From positions 1 to 12,159 of the forward strand of contig CAYYLW010000078.1 of the NCBI GenBank assembly GCA_964472465.1: 12,159 bases of DNA. Reading direction: 5' to 3'. The translations under genes and the position numbers were made by a program. The stretch is from JAAYCI01 sp964472465 (GTDB lineage: Bacteria; Bacillota; Clostridia; Oscillospirales; Ruminococcaceae). How positions within the stretch are numbered: the stretch's first letter is position 1; every line of letters begins with the position of its first letter. The notes beneath the pieces were generated by a model, which was not told the DNA's origin, searched no databases, and saw only the letters and a list, made by a program, of their open reading frames with translations. Positions 6,257 through 12,117 of this stretch are shown piece by piece.

Positions 6257-6878
6257 GTATGCGGCCCGCCTGCCGGACTGCTATGCGAAAGACGAGACCA
6301 GCGTGAACGCGCGGCTGCTTTCGATACAGGAGGAACTGCTGGCGGCGGGCTATGCCGATGTGAAGCGGGCCGGAGAGATGCTAAACCTGGAGACGGCCTT
6401 TGGGGCCACGCTGGACCTGTATGGGGAGATGGTGGGCCAGCCGCGGGGGAACCTGGACGACACGAAATACCGCTACTTGATACGCAACCGCATCGCGCGG
6501 AATTTTGTGACCGGGGACTACGAGAGCGTATTGGATGGCATTGTGGCGATGTTTGAGACGGACAAGCGTGAGATTGTGCTGGACGACCACCCCGCCAAAC
6601 CGGGGGTGGTGTACCTCACGAAACTGCCGTTTTCCATCCTGTCTGCGGCGGGGTTCACGGCGGGGCAGGCACTGGAGATGATTGAGCAATTGGTGCCGGT
6701 GGGTGTGCGGGTGGAAGCGGACAATTTTGAGGGAACTTTTGCGTTTGCGGCGGGGCCGGCCGAGCAGGATAGCCTGGCGGGGTTCAGCGACCAGGCGGAC
6801 CCTGCGCAGCAGACCATGGGCGGATATTTTGGGTTTGCCATTGGGGAAAGCGAGGACGGCCCGCTGCCCATAGCATAG
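6243..6878 (+). CDS. DUF2612-like tail/baseplate wedge protein
   Basis: A 211-residue protein from ATG 6243, overlapping the baseplate J gene by 14 bases. It starts with SEYAARLPDCYAKD, carries a helical MLNLETAFGATLDLYGEMVG block, then the diagnostic QPRGNLDDTKYRYLIRNRIA (~72-91) and NFVTGDYESVLDGIVAMF. This 'LDGxGxxxGxPR...dD..YR.li..ri..n' pattern is that of DUF2612 and the related P2 gpI/gp48-like group; the second wedge or tail-completion protein commonly lies right after J. A glycine-rich C-terminus (QTMGGYFGFAIGES) is also common in the family. It probably anchors the adjacent fibre, in the way gpI precedes gpH in P2. The family assignment is firm, the exact contact partner inferred. 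Confidence 0.84.
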   Translation: MPTSEYAARLPDCYAKDETSVNARLLSIQEELLAAGYADVKRAGEMLNLETAFGATLDLYGEMVGQPRGNLDDTKYRYLIRNRIARNFVTGDYESVLDGIVAMFETDKREIVLDDHPAKPGVVYLTKLPFSILSAAGFTAGQALEMIEQLVPVGVRVEADNFEGTFAFAAGPAEQDSLAGFSDQADPAQQTMGGYFGFAIGESEDGPLPIA

Positions 6879-6900
6879 CGACAGGAAGGGAGAGACACAG

Positions 6901-7989
6901 ATGGCGAAAGAGCCAAGTTTCAAGCAAAAAGCACCGGGCTGGAGCGCCGAAGGGGTGGAGCCCTCGGCGGAGTTCAAGGCCAGCGGGTATGTGGCGGGCT
7001 ACAAGCCCCCCGCGGGGTTCTTCAACTGGTTTTGGACGCGGGTGAGCGACTGCCTGGAGGAATTGCAGCTGAGCCTTGGGGACTATGCCGAGGCCAACGA
7101 GGAGGACAAGACCTGCCTGGCGGGGGACATTGCAAAAAAGCTGGACGCCAGCCGTTTCACAGCGGAGGGAATCAAACAACTGCTGAACGCGGTGAGCGGC
7201 CTCAACGCTGACACCCTGGACGGCAAGCACGCGGCGGATTTCGCCCAGAGTGGGCATGTGCACCCTGTGGCCAGCACCAGCGCGGCGGGCTTCATGGCGG
7301 CGGGGGACAAAACAAACCTCGACAGCCATGTGGCAAACAAAAGCAACCCGCATGCGGTGACGCGGGCGCAGTTGGGAGCGGCGGCGGCATCCGACTTAAC
7401 CAGCCATACAGACAACAAAAACAATCCTCACGGGGTGACGAAAGCCCTGCTGAGCCTGGGAAACTGCGAGAACACCGCCGACACAGACAAAAAAGTGGCC
7501 ACGGCCCGCACCCTGGCCACGCCACGAACCATTCAAACCAACCTGGCCAGCGTGGCGGCGGCTAGCTTTAACGGCAGCGCCAACATCACACCTGGTATCA
7601 TGGGCGTTTTAGGCCCCGGCAACGGCGGCACTGGTTACACCAGTTTGCAGGCGACCCGTAGCGCCATGGGCCTGGGCAACACTCTTTCTGTTTTGCCTGT
7701 GGCAAACGGTGGCACCGGGGCCACCTATGCGGCCGCCGCCAGGGAAAATTTGCAGATTCTGGTGGGCAGCAAGGTGGTGGCCACCGACGTAAATGGCAAC
7801 GTGGTGATTATTGCGGGGCGCCCCTCTGACGCCGTTAGTTTCAGCAACGGGGACGCCAGTGCACTACCATACAACTTCTCCTTTTCCAATTTCTTTTTAA
7901 ATGGGCTTTGGTATGTACATATCAAGAACCCCAGTGGCGCCCCGCACGCCTACGCCACCGTACGGATTAACTATTTGCTAATCTACTGA
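6901..7989 (+). CDS. Tail fibre protein with NPHxVT shaft repeats
   Basis: A 362-residue protein; ATG 6901 follows GGAAGGGAGAGA. The N-terminal ~60 residues contain ASGYVAGYKPPAGFFNWFW and EELQLSLGDY, the common clostridial fibre anchor ('sGy..GyKPPa..FN'). Shaft elements follow: NADTLDGKHAADFA (~103-116), ANKSNPHAVTRAQLGAAAA and DNKNNPHGVTKALLSLGNCE, then NTADTDKKVATARTLA and two GGTG turns (GNGGTGYTSLQATRSAMGLG and PVANGGTGATYAAAARENL). These are typical trimeric fibre repeats. The last ~110 residues, including LPYNFSFSNFF and ATVRINYLLIY, form a less repetitive, AT-richer end and are the likely receptor-contacting tip. It lies directly after the wedge genes, so it is probably the main fibre. 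Confidence 0.84.
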   Translation: MAKEPSFKQKAPGWSAEGVEPSAEFKASGYVAGYKPPAGFFNWFWTRVSDCLEELQLSLGDYAEANEEDKTCLAGDIAKKLDASRFTAEGIKQLLNAVSGLNADTLDGKHAADFAQSGHVHPVASTSAAGFMAAGDKTNLDSHVANKSNPHAVTRAQLGAAAASDLTSHTDNKNNPHGVTKALLSLGNCENTADTDKKVATARTLATPRTIQTNLASVAAASFNGSANITPGIMGVLGPGNGGTGYTSLQATRSAMGLGNTLSVLPVANGGTGATYAAAARENLQILVGSKVVATDVNGNVVIIAGRPSDAVSFSNGDASALPYNFSFSNFFLNGLWYVHIKNPSGAPHAYATVRINYLLIY

Positions 7990-7990
7990 G

Positions 7991-8000
7991 AAAAGGAGGG
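7991..8000 (+). promoter_or_regulatory. Ribosome binding site selecting a GTG start
   Basis: AAAAGGAGGG lies nine bases before GTG 8009, which is ideal spacing, whereas the ATG at 8018 is 18 bases away. It therefore favours the GTG start for the following gene. It sits only two bases after the fibre stop codon at 7987-7989. Confidence 0.7.
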
Positions 8001-8008
8001 ACGGTACA

Positions 8009-8356
8009 GTGAAAGTGATGGGTTTAGACAATGCGGGAAAGCTGGAATATTTGGCTTTGGACAGCGAAATTGACTATACGTCTTTTGAGGAAAACCTGCC
8101 GGGTATGGTATGGCGCAAGGTGAGGGAAGATGAGGCACCGGACGCCGCATTCCAGCAGGCGGATTTCCTGGAAAAACCGCTGAAAGACAGCGAAGGACGG
8201 CACAACTACCGGATTTCCCCCAAAGGGGTGATGGTGGAGAGGGTGTGGGAAGAGATGGGGGAGGCCGTGACAAAAGAAGCGAAAGGGGGGGTGATTGAGA
8301 AACCGGCAAAACCAGACGGACACGAAGAATTGCGGATACGGAGAAAAAGGAGGTGA
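8009..8356 (+). CDS. Small protein of unknown function in fibre region
   Basis: A 115-residue protein; GTG 8009 is chosen from the spacing of AAAAGGAGGG. I do not recognise the family. It is charged, starts MKVMGLDNAGKLEYLALDSE, has a DYTSFEENLPGMVWRKV segment, a PLKDSEGRHNYRISPKGVMV stretch and a strongly basic end (EELRIRRKRR) whose last codons AAA AGG AGG TGA also form the ribosome binding site of the next gene. No signal peptide, membrane segment or cysteine motif is visible. Small genes directly after a fibre gene are often fibre chaperones or fibre-associated decoration proteins, and that is the only functional hint. Its charged sequence could equally suit a cytoplasmic assembly factor. 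Confidence 0.62.
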   Translation: MKVMGLDNAGKLEYLALDSEIDYTSFEENLPGMVWRKVREDEAPDAAFQQADFLEKPLKDSEGRHNYRISPKGVMVERVWEEMGEAVTKEAKGGVIEKPAKPDGHEELRIRRKRR

Positions 8357-8360
8357 AGCG

Positions 8361-8672
8361 ATGGTCAGAACAGCAGTGAACTACGTAGACTACCCGGATG
8401 CCCTGACAGCCTTTGAGTACGATGAAAAGGGGATTTATGCCATTGTGTACGATGCAGAAGAACTAACGGCCACGATGTATGACAGATTTGGCAAGGTACT
8501 CTTGGCCCCTTGGACGGAGGAAATGATTCTTACAGCCAAGGAGTTTGAGGCGCTGGGGCTAACGGCGCAGCAGTACGATGAGTATGAATATTTCAGTACC
8601 AAAGGGCTAGAGGTGCGGCACTACGACTACTGGGGAAAATATATCTTGCAGATGATAGAAAGCCCCGCTTAG
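8361..8672 (+). CDS. Duplicated 42-residue repeat protein A, unknown function
   Basis: A 103-residue protein with a very strong site (AAAAAGGAGGTGAAGCG) before ATG 8361. It is not a family I can name. Residues 15-48 and 57-96 are two versions of one unit, each three ~10-residue pieces then a K-x-(L/I)-L cap: LTAFEYDEKG, IYAIVYDAEE, LTATMYDRFG, KVLL; and LTAKEFEALG, LTAQQYDEYE, (insert), LEVRHYDYWG, KYIL. The units start 42 residues apart. Piece consensus is (L/I)-(T/S)-A-x-x-(Y/F)-(D/E). No cysteine, no membrane segment, acidic overall and rich in tyrosine. Sister protein B follows 45 bases downstream. The fibre-module position suggests fibre decoration or an assembly role, but this is inference only. 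Confidence 0.72.
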   Translation: MVRTAVNYVDYPDALTAFEYDEKGIYAIVYDAEELTATMYDRFGKVLLAPWTEEMILTAKEFEALGLTAQQYDEYEYFSTKGLEVRHYDYWGKYILQMIESPA

Positions 8673-8717
8673 CGCCGCTAGGTCATACAACGGGCCGAAA
8701 GAAAGGAGGGATGCGCT

Positions 8718-9002
8718 ATGGTAGAAACGAAAGTAGCCCCTTCATCAGGGCCTATTTCCGCTGATGATTTTGAGAGGCTGGATATTAGCACTTCCATTTT
8801 TGATGCGCTGGAATTTGAAGTGATGAGGCTGGAAGATGATGGGAAAAACCTGCTGGAAGCACTGGACTGGGCGTTTGCCTACACGGCAGATGAATTTGAA
8901 GATTTGCCCATAGATATAAACTATTTTGATGGCAAAGGCCTAATGGTGCGGGAACATGACCGGTTTGGGAAAATATTGCTAATGAACCAAACGGCATCCT
9001 AA
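8718..9002 (+). CDS. Duplicated 42-residue repeat protein B, unknown function
   Basis: A 94-residue paralogue of protein A, ATG 8718 after AGAAAGGAGGG. Units occupy residues 13-46 (ISADDFERLD, ISTSIFDALE, FEVMRLEDDG, KNLL) and 55-88 (YTADEFEDLP, IDINYFDGKG, LMVREHDRFG, KILL). The unit period is again 42 residues with an eight-residue linker (EALDWAFA here, APWTEEMI in A). The most A-like part is the C-terminal unit: KGLMVREHDRFGKILL matches KGLEVRHYDYWGKYIL in A. The protein is strongly acidic, with no cysteine, signal peptide or membrane segment. This suggests tandem gene duplication after an internal unit duplication. Function unknown; the next gene downstream is a collar-type fibre. Confidence 0.7.
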   Translation: MVETKVAPSSGPISADDFERLDISTSIFDALEFEVMRLEDDGKNLLEALDWAFAYTADEFEDLPIDINYFDGKGLMVREHDRFGKILLMNQTAS

Positions 9003-9091
9003 ACCGGACTTTTCAAACGGTGTCCCTTTGGGAGGGCGCCCCAATCGAGAACGAAAACAACAATATCATAAAAAGAAAGTGGGAAATTATT
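9003..9091. other. Intergenic region before the collar fibre
   Basis: This 89-base AT-richer gap marks the start of a lower-GC segment. It contains a small palindromic block (GGGAGGGCGCCCC near 9030-9042) and a poor Shine-Dalgarno (AAAGAAAGTGGG) before ATG 9092. No terminator or convincing promoter is visible. Confidence 0.5.
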
Positions 9092-10021
9092 ATGGCTTCT
9101 AGCAAAAAAACCGATAATTTAAACCTTACCCAGTATGTTGGAACCGATAAACCAAGCTGGCTGAACGACTATAACACCGATATGAAACAAATTGACGACC
9201 ATGCGGGAGCTGTAAACGCTGCTCTTGCCAATATTACTGCTCAAGTGGAGCAGAATGTTCTGCAAAGGATGTACCCCATTGGCTCTGTGTACTGTTCCTT
9301 TAGTAACACTGATCCTGCACAAATTTTGGGGTTTGGCACTTGGGCAAGCGCATTTGTAGGCCGTTCACCGATGGGGGTTGACCCGGCTGATACGGATTTC
9401 AGCACAGGCGGAAAAACAGGTGGTACAAAAAGAGTAATCCTTACCAAGGAAATGATTCCAAGCCATGCTCATAAAATTCCTGCACTAGAAGGTGATGCAC
9501 GAGATAGTGGTGACCATACTCACAATACCAGTGGAGAAGCCGAAAGTACAGGAAGCCATTTTCATACAGGTCCAAATCACACACATAGTGGCCCTAGCCA
9601 TACACACAAAATTCCAAAATTATCAGGACAAACCAATTTAACAGGCAATCATTCTCACACCCTAAGCTTGGATGCAGCGCAGGGATATAATGGCGGGAAT
9701 GCATATACAATGGGCCCGAAAACGGTCACTATCAGCCAATTCTATACCATTGGCAAGTCTGGTGAGCATAGCCATAGCGTTACCATCGACGAAAACACTA
9801 GCCATGCAGCGGGCATCGAGACAACGGGGAGCGGTGGAACGGGGAACACAGGCGATAGTGGGGTACATAACCATGTTGTAAAAGGTACTGCTGCCATTGC
9901 AGGTAAGCACTCTCATATAGTGGATACCGAACCTTCTGTTACCGGTAGCATTGGTGATGGTGTAGCACATGATAATATGCACCCCTATGAAACCGCCTAT
10001 TTTTGGAAGCGGATTGCCTAA
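9092..10021 (+). CDS. Collar/gp12-like tail fibre with His-x-His array
   Basis: A 309-residue protein. ATG 9092 is preferred over GTG 9020 because the sequence from 9092 (KTDNLNLTQY, DKPSWLNDYN, IDDHAG) aligns with the start of the fibre at 10134; the ribosome site is weak. Residues ~65-120 read as the usual gp10/gp12-type collar: QRMYPIGSVYCSF, NTDPAQILGFGTW, GRSPMGV, then GGKTGGTKRVILTKEMIPSH. Nine H-x-H motifs follow (HAH, HTH, HFH, HTH, HTH, HSH, HSH, HNH, HSH) and the end is NMHPYETAYFWKRIA, the standard C-terminal strand. In T4 short and long tail fibres, H-x-H residues from three chains bind metal along the axis, so a metal-threaded trimer is likely here. It would act outside the cell as receptor-binding tip. 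The gene is followed by three in-frame stops (TAATAGTAA). Confidence 0.83.
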   Translation: MASSKKTDNLNLTQYVGTDKPSWLNDYNTDMKQIDDHAGAVNAALANITAQVEQNVLQRMYPIGSVYCSFSNTDPAQILGFGTWASAFVGRSPMGVDPADTDFSTGGKTGGTKRVILTKEMIPSHAHKIPALEGDARDSGDHTHNTSGEAESTGSHFHTGPNHTHSGPSHTHKIPKLSGQTNLTGNHSHTLSLDAAQGYNGGNAYTMGPKTVTISQFYTIGKSGEHSHSVTIDENTSHAAGIETTGSGGTGNTGDSGVHNHVVKGTAAIAGKHSHIVDTEPSVTGSIGDGVAHDNMHPYETAYFWKRIA

Positions 10022-10061
10022 TAGTAAAACCGCAATAAACTTGGCGGGCATATAGGAAAAA

Positions 10062-10093
10062 GCCGGGGCCATGTGTATGGCAATGGCCCCGGC
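10062..10093 (+). terminator. GC-rich hairpin, possible terminator or expression insulator
   Basis: GCCGGGGCCAT (10062-10072) and ATGGCCCCGGC (10083-10093) form a perfect 11-bp stem with a 10-base loop, in the gap after the collar fibre and 40 bases before the next ATG. On the + strand the run of T after it is short and displaced (ATTTTGG from 10099). Five A precede it (10057-10061), so the minus strand gives a better T tract. It may be a weak intrinsic terminator, partial attenuator, or recombination hairpin; the following gene still has a good ribosome site. Confidence 0.5.
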
Positions 10094-10133
10094 CCATGAT
10101 TTTGGAATGTCTTATACACAAGGAGAAAACAAA

Positions 10134-10946
10134 ATGGGATCTAGCAACAAAACCACAAACCTGAACCTTTCCCAGTTTGCCAGCAATGACAAACCCGGCT
10201 GGCTGAGCGACTACAACGCCGATATGAAGCATATCGATGACCATATGGGGGACATGGACGCCGAGCTTGCCAGCGTGGGCCGTGACCTTGCTGCCCACAA
10301 AGCGAATAAGCAAAACCCCCATGAGGTGACGGCGGCCCAGGTGGGCGCAGCCAGTGGTGCAGACTTGACCGCTACCAACAGTGACCTTACTGCACACAAG
10401 GCGAACAAGCAAAACCCCCATGGGGTGACGGCGGCGCAGGTGGGTGCGGCCAGTAGTGCAGACCTGGCAGCCACCAACAGCGGGCTTGCTTCCCACAAGC
10501 TGGACAAGACAAATCCCCATGGGGTGACAGCAGCGCAGGTGCAAACCTATACAAAGGCGGAGATTGATGCGCTTTTGAGGAATAAGGCGAATGTGGAGGC
10601 TGCCAACAACATTGCCTTGCTGAATGGCCCCGATGTTGTGCAGCGTGGCGCCAATACATGTTTCTATACAAAAAATGTTCTAAATGAAGTTACGATTGTT
10701 TTTAGCTTGCAGTATAAACATTCTGTGAGCGATGGCATTGTACCAAATACATTGTTGGCGACAATGCCCGCAGGGCACTTACCATGGGGTGGATATATTA
10801 TTCCTATCTACAACAATTTGGTATCAGGACAATGCGAAGCTGGTATTTGCTTCATGTATGCCGATGGCCGAATAATTTTCCAGCAATCGCCAAGTGGAAA
10901 AGCATACACATTATTTGCGTGTTTCTCGTATTTGGCAAAGCCATGA
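10134..10946 (+). CDS. Tail fibre with 33-residue repeat shaft
   Basis: A 270-residue protein, ATG 10134 after CAAGGAGAAAACAAA. The N-terminal ~40 residues (SSNKTTNLNLSQF, DKPGWLSDYNADMKHIDDHM) match the start of the 9092 fibre, so both likely mount on the same site. Residues ~51-136 are two full and one partial copies of a 33-residue unit: AHKANKQNPHEVTAAQVGAA, AHKANKQNPHGVTAAQVGAA and SHKLDKTNPHGVTAAQV, the classical NPHxVTxxQxGA fibre shaft. A heptad-like segment TKAEIDALLRNKANVEAAN then leads to a ~90-residue tip with ATMPAGHLPWGGYIIPIYNN and YADGRIIFQQSP, like the head domains of receptor-binding proteins. The tip is AT-richer than the shaft, which suggests exchange of the host-specific end. 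Confidence 0.85.
   Translation: MGSSNKTTNLNLSQFASNDKPGWLSDYNADMKHIDDHMGDMDAELASVGRDLAAHKANKQNPHEVTAAQVGAASGADLTATNSDLTAHKANKQNPHGVTAAQVGAASSADLAATNSGLASHKLDKTNPHGVTAAQVQTYTKAEIDALLRNKANVEAANNIALLNGPDVVQRGANTCFYTKNVLNEVTIVFSLQYKHSVSDGIVPNTLLATMPAGHLPWGGYIIPIYNNLVSGQCEAGICFMYADGRIIFQQSPSGKAYTLFACFSYLAKP
10284..10541 (+). repeat. 99-bp tandem repeat, 2.6 copies, inside fibre gene
   Basis: Units begin at 10284, 10383 and 10482, an exact 99-base (33-codon) phase, with the third copy ending at 10541. Copies one and two are very similar at the DNA level (GCGAACAAGCAAAACCCCCA with few changes, then GGTGACGGCGGC), while the third differs more. Shaft length could vary by slipped pairing or unequal recombination in whole-codon steps. 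NPHxVT words in the fibre at 6901-7989 are related but more diverged. Confidence 0.85.
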
Positions 10947-11136
10947 CATATTTTTTTAACAGATACATTTTTTCCATATGGATTATGAGGTTACCAAAAA
11001 ACTGATGCAACCCCTGATGACATTTAAGGTTGTACAGGGTGATACAAGTGAGTGCAAAACTGAAATTTGCCTATTGTTCGACTTTAGCGGCTACCAAACC
11101 GCCAGTGAAAATACCAACAAGAAAAGGAGCAAAAAC
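10947..11136. other. AT-rich intergenic gap of 190 bases
   Basis: No gene is supported here. It begins with T-rich CATATTTTTTTAACAGATAC and shows no strong hairpin. The downstream frame is open back to an ATG at 10978, but that stretch has no ribosome site and its translation (MDYEVTKKLMQPLMTFKV and on) looks unlike the gene body, so it may be a decayed or replaced fragment. A loose TTAACA (10957-10962) and GATTAT (10981-10986) pair has poor promoter match and is not called. Confidence 0.5.
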
Positions 11137-11418
11137 ATGGAACATAAACACGCGATTGTAACCGACGCAGAGGGCTATAAAACAGAATTTGTACTGGTGA
11201 ACATCTGGCAAGAAAACGGCCAGACGGTAGAAACACCGCTGTACTACGAAATGCAGGAGGGCGAGCGGCTGGTTTACAACCAGGTGCCCGAAGCGCTGGC
11301 GATGTCCCGCCCTAGATGGAATGGTGGCACCTGGGAAGAGACGGCCACCGCCGAAGAGATGGCGGCCTTGGAGCAGCAGCGTGCGGGCTTTGGATTGGAA
11401 GCGCCCATAGAGGCATAG
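11137..11418 (+). CDS. Small phage accessory protein, unknown function
   Basis: A 93-residue protein. ATG 11137 is chosen because GAAAAGGAGC (11121-11130) precedes it at good spacing; a longer in-frame start at 10978 has no site. It begins MEHKHAIVTDAEGYKTEFVL, has a YYEMQEGERLVYNQVPEALA middle, a conserved-looking SRPRWNGGTWEETAT segment and an acidic end. Small proteins with a 'P-x-W-(D/N)-G-x-x-W-x-E-x-A' end are frequent between fibre and lysis genes of clostridial phages, but I cannot attach a function. It has no membrane segment or signal peptide. It could be a fibre-associated or tail-tip accessory protein; this is inference from position. Confidence 0.68.
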   Translation: MEHKHAIVTDAEGYKTEFVLVNIWQENGQTVETPLYYEMQEGERLVYNQVPEALAMSRPRWNGGTWEETATAEEMAALEQQRAGFGLEAPIEA

Positions 11419-11430
11419 AAAGGAGCAAGC

Positions 11431-12117
11431 ATGACACCAGGAAAAGGAATCAACAAGCTCACCAGCCCCTATGGCCCGCGTTCATTCGATGGTTTCCACT
11501 ATGGGCAAGATCTTGTCATCACGGGCCCGGCGCGGGCTATTTGGGATTGTAGTAAGGTGGAAACCGTGGCGGGCTACAACGGCGGGCGGGGGAACACCGC
11601 CTATCTCTACTACAGCCCTAGTCTCCGGGTACTGTATCAGCACCTGGCCAGTATCCTTGTAAAACCCGGCCAGAAAGTGAAGCAAGGCCAGGAAGTGGGC
11701 ATCATGGGCTATAGTGGCTACTGCATCCCAGCGGGCCCGGCAGGGGCGCACTTGCACATTGAGGTGCAAAAGCTATCGGGCGGGAGATGGCGGCCTATCG
11801 ACCCCACCCCGTATACAGAAGTTCCCAACGTGAAGGGCACACATAAGGGCAATGACAAGCTGGATACTGCTCCGGCTGGCGCACAGGAGGCCCCTTTGGC
11901 CCCCGAGGCCCCGCTGTACAAACTGAATGTGGGCCCTGCCAGCGCTGGAGACGTGGCTACTCTGCGGCAGATGGCGGAAACCTTACGTGTGGGGTTTGAA
12001 TCGCTGCCCCAGGGGGGAAACCTATCCCTGCTTACCCTGGGCCCGGTGAGCACGGGCGACAAGCATAGCCTGCTTCGCCTGGCAGATACCTTAAATCTTC
12101 CGGCGGGGGTGGCCTAA
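11431..12117 (+). CDS. M23 (LytM-type) endopeptidase, phage endolysin
   Basis: A 228-residue protein with AAAGGAG at 11419-11425 before ATG 11431. Residues ~10-120 are a LytM/M23 domain: ITSPYGPR-type start (KLTSPYGPRSFDG), the zinc site H23-x-G-x-D27 in FHYGQDLV, YQHLAS (H71), a KVKQGQEVGIMGYSG turn and the H107-L-H109 motif in GAHLHIEVQ. H23, D27 and H109 are the expected zinc ligands, H107 the catalytic partner. M23 enzymes cut peptide cross-links of peptidoglycan. No signal peptide, so release would depend on a holin. An Ala/Pro linker (~145-162) leads to two similar units (~164-187 and ~200-223, with GPASAGD and GPVSTGD, 36 residues apart), likely wall-targeting. Its place after the fibres and before a holin-like gene fits lysis, though a tail-associated peptidase is possible. 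Confidence 0.88.
   Translation: MTPGKGINKLTSPYGPRSFDGFHYGQDLVITGPARAIWDCSKVETVAGYNGGRGNTAYLYYSPSLRVLYQHLASILVKPGQKVKQGQEVGIMGYSGYCIPAGPAGAHLHIEVQKLSGGRWRPIDPTPYTEVPNVKGTHKGNDKLDTAPAGAQEAPLAPEAPLYKLNVGPASAGDVATLRQMAETLRVGFESLPQGGNLSLLTLGPVSTGDKHSLLRLADTLNLPAGVA

Noticed and set aside
9020..9091. Upstream GTG start for the collar fibre
   Set aside because: No ribosome site precedes it, and the paralogous fibre at 10134 begins at the residue matching ATG 9092.
9900..10100. Diversity-generating retroelement variable region with the 10062 hairpin as its end structure
   Set aside because: No reverse transcriptase or template copy is visible in this window, and the 10-base loop is not a typical feature. 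It could only be revived by finding these elements outside the window.
10284..10541. CRISPR-like array
   Set aside because: The 99-base phased units are coding, in frame with a fibre gene, and have no spacers of constant length.
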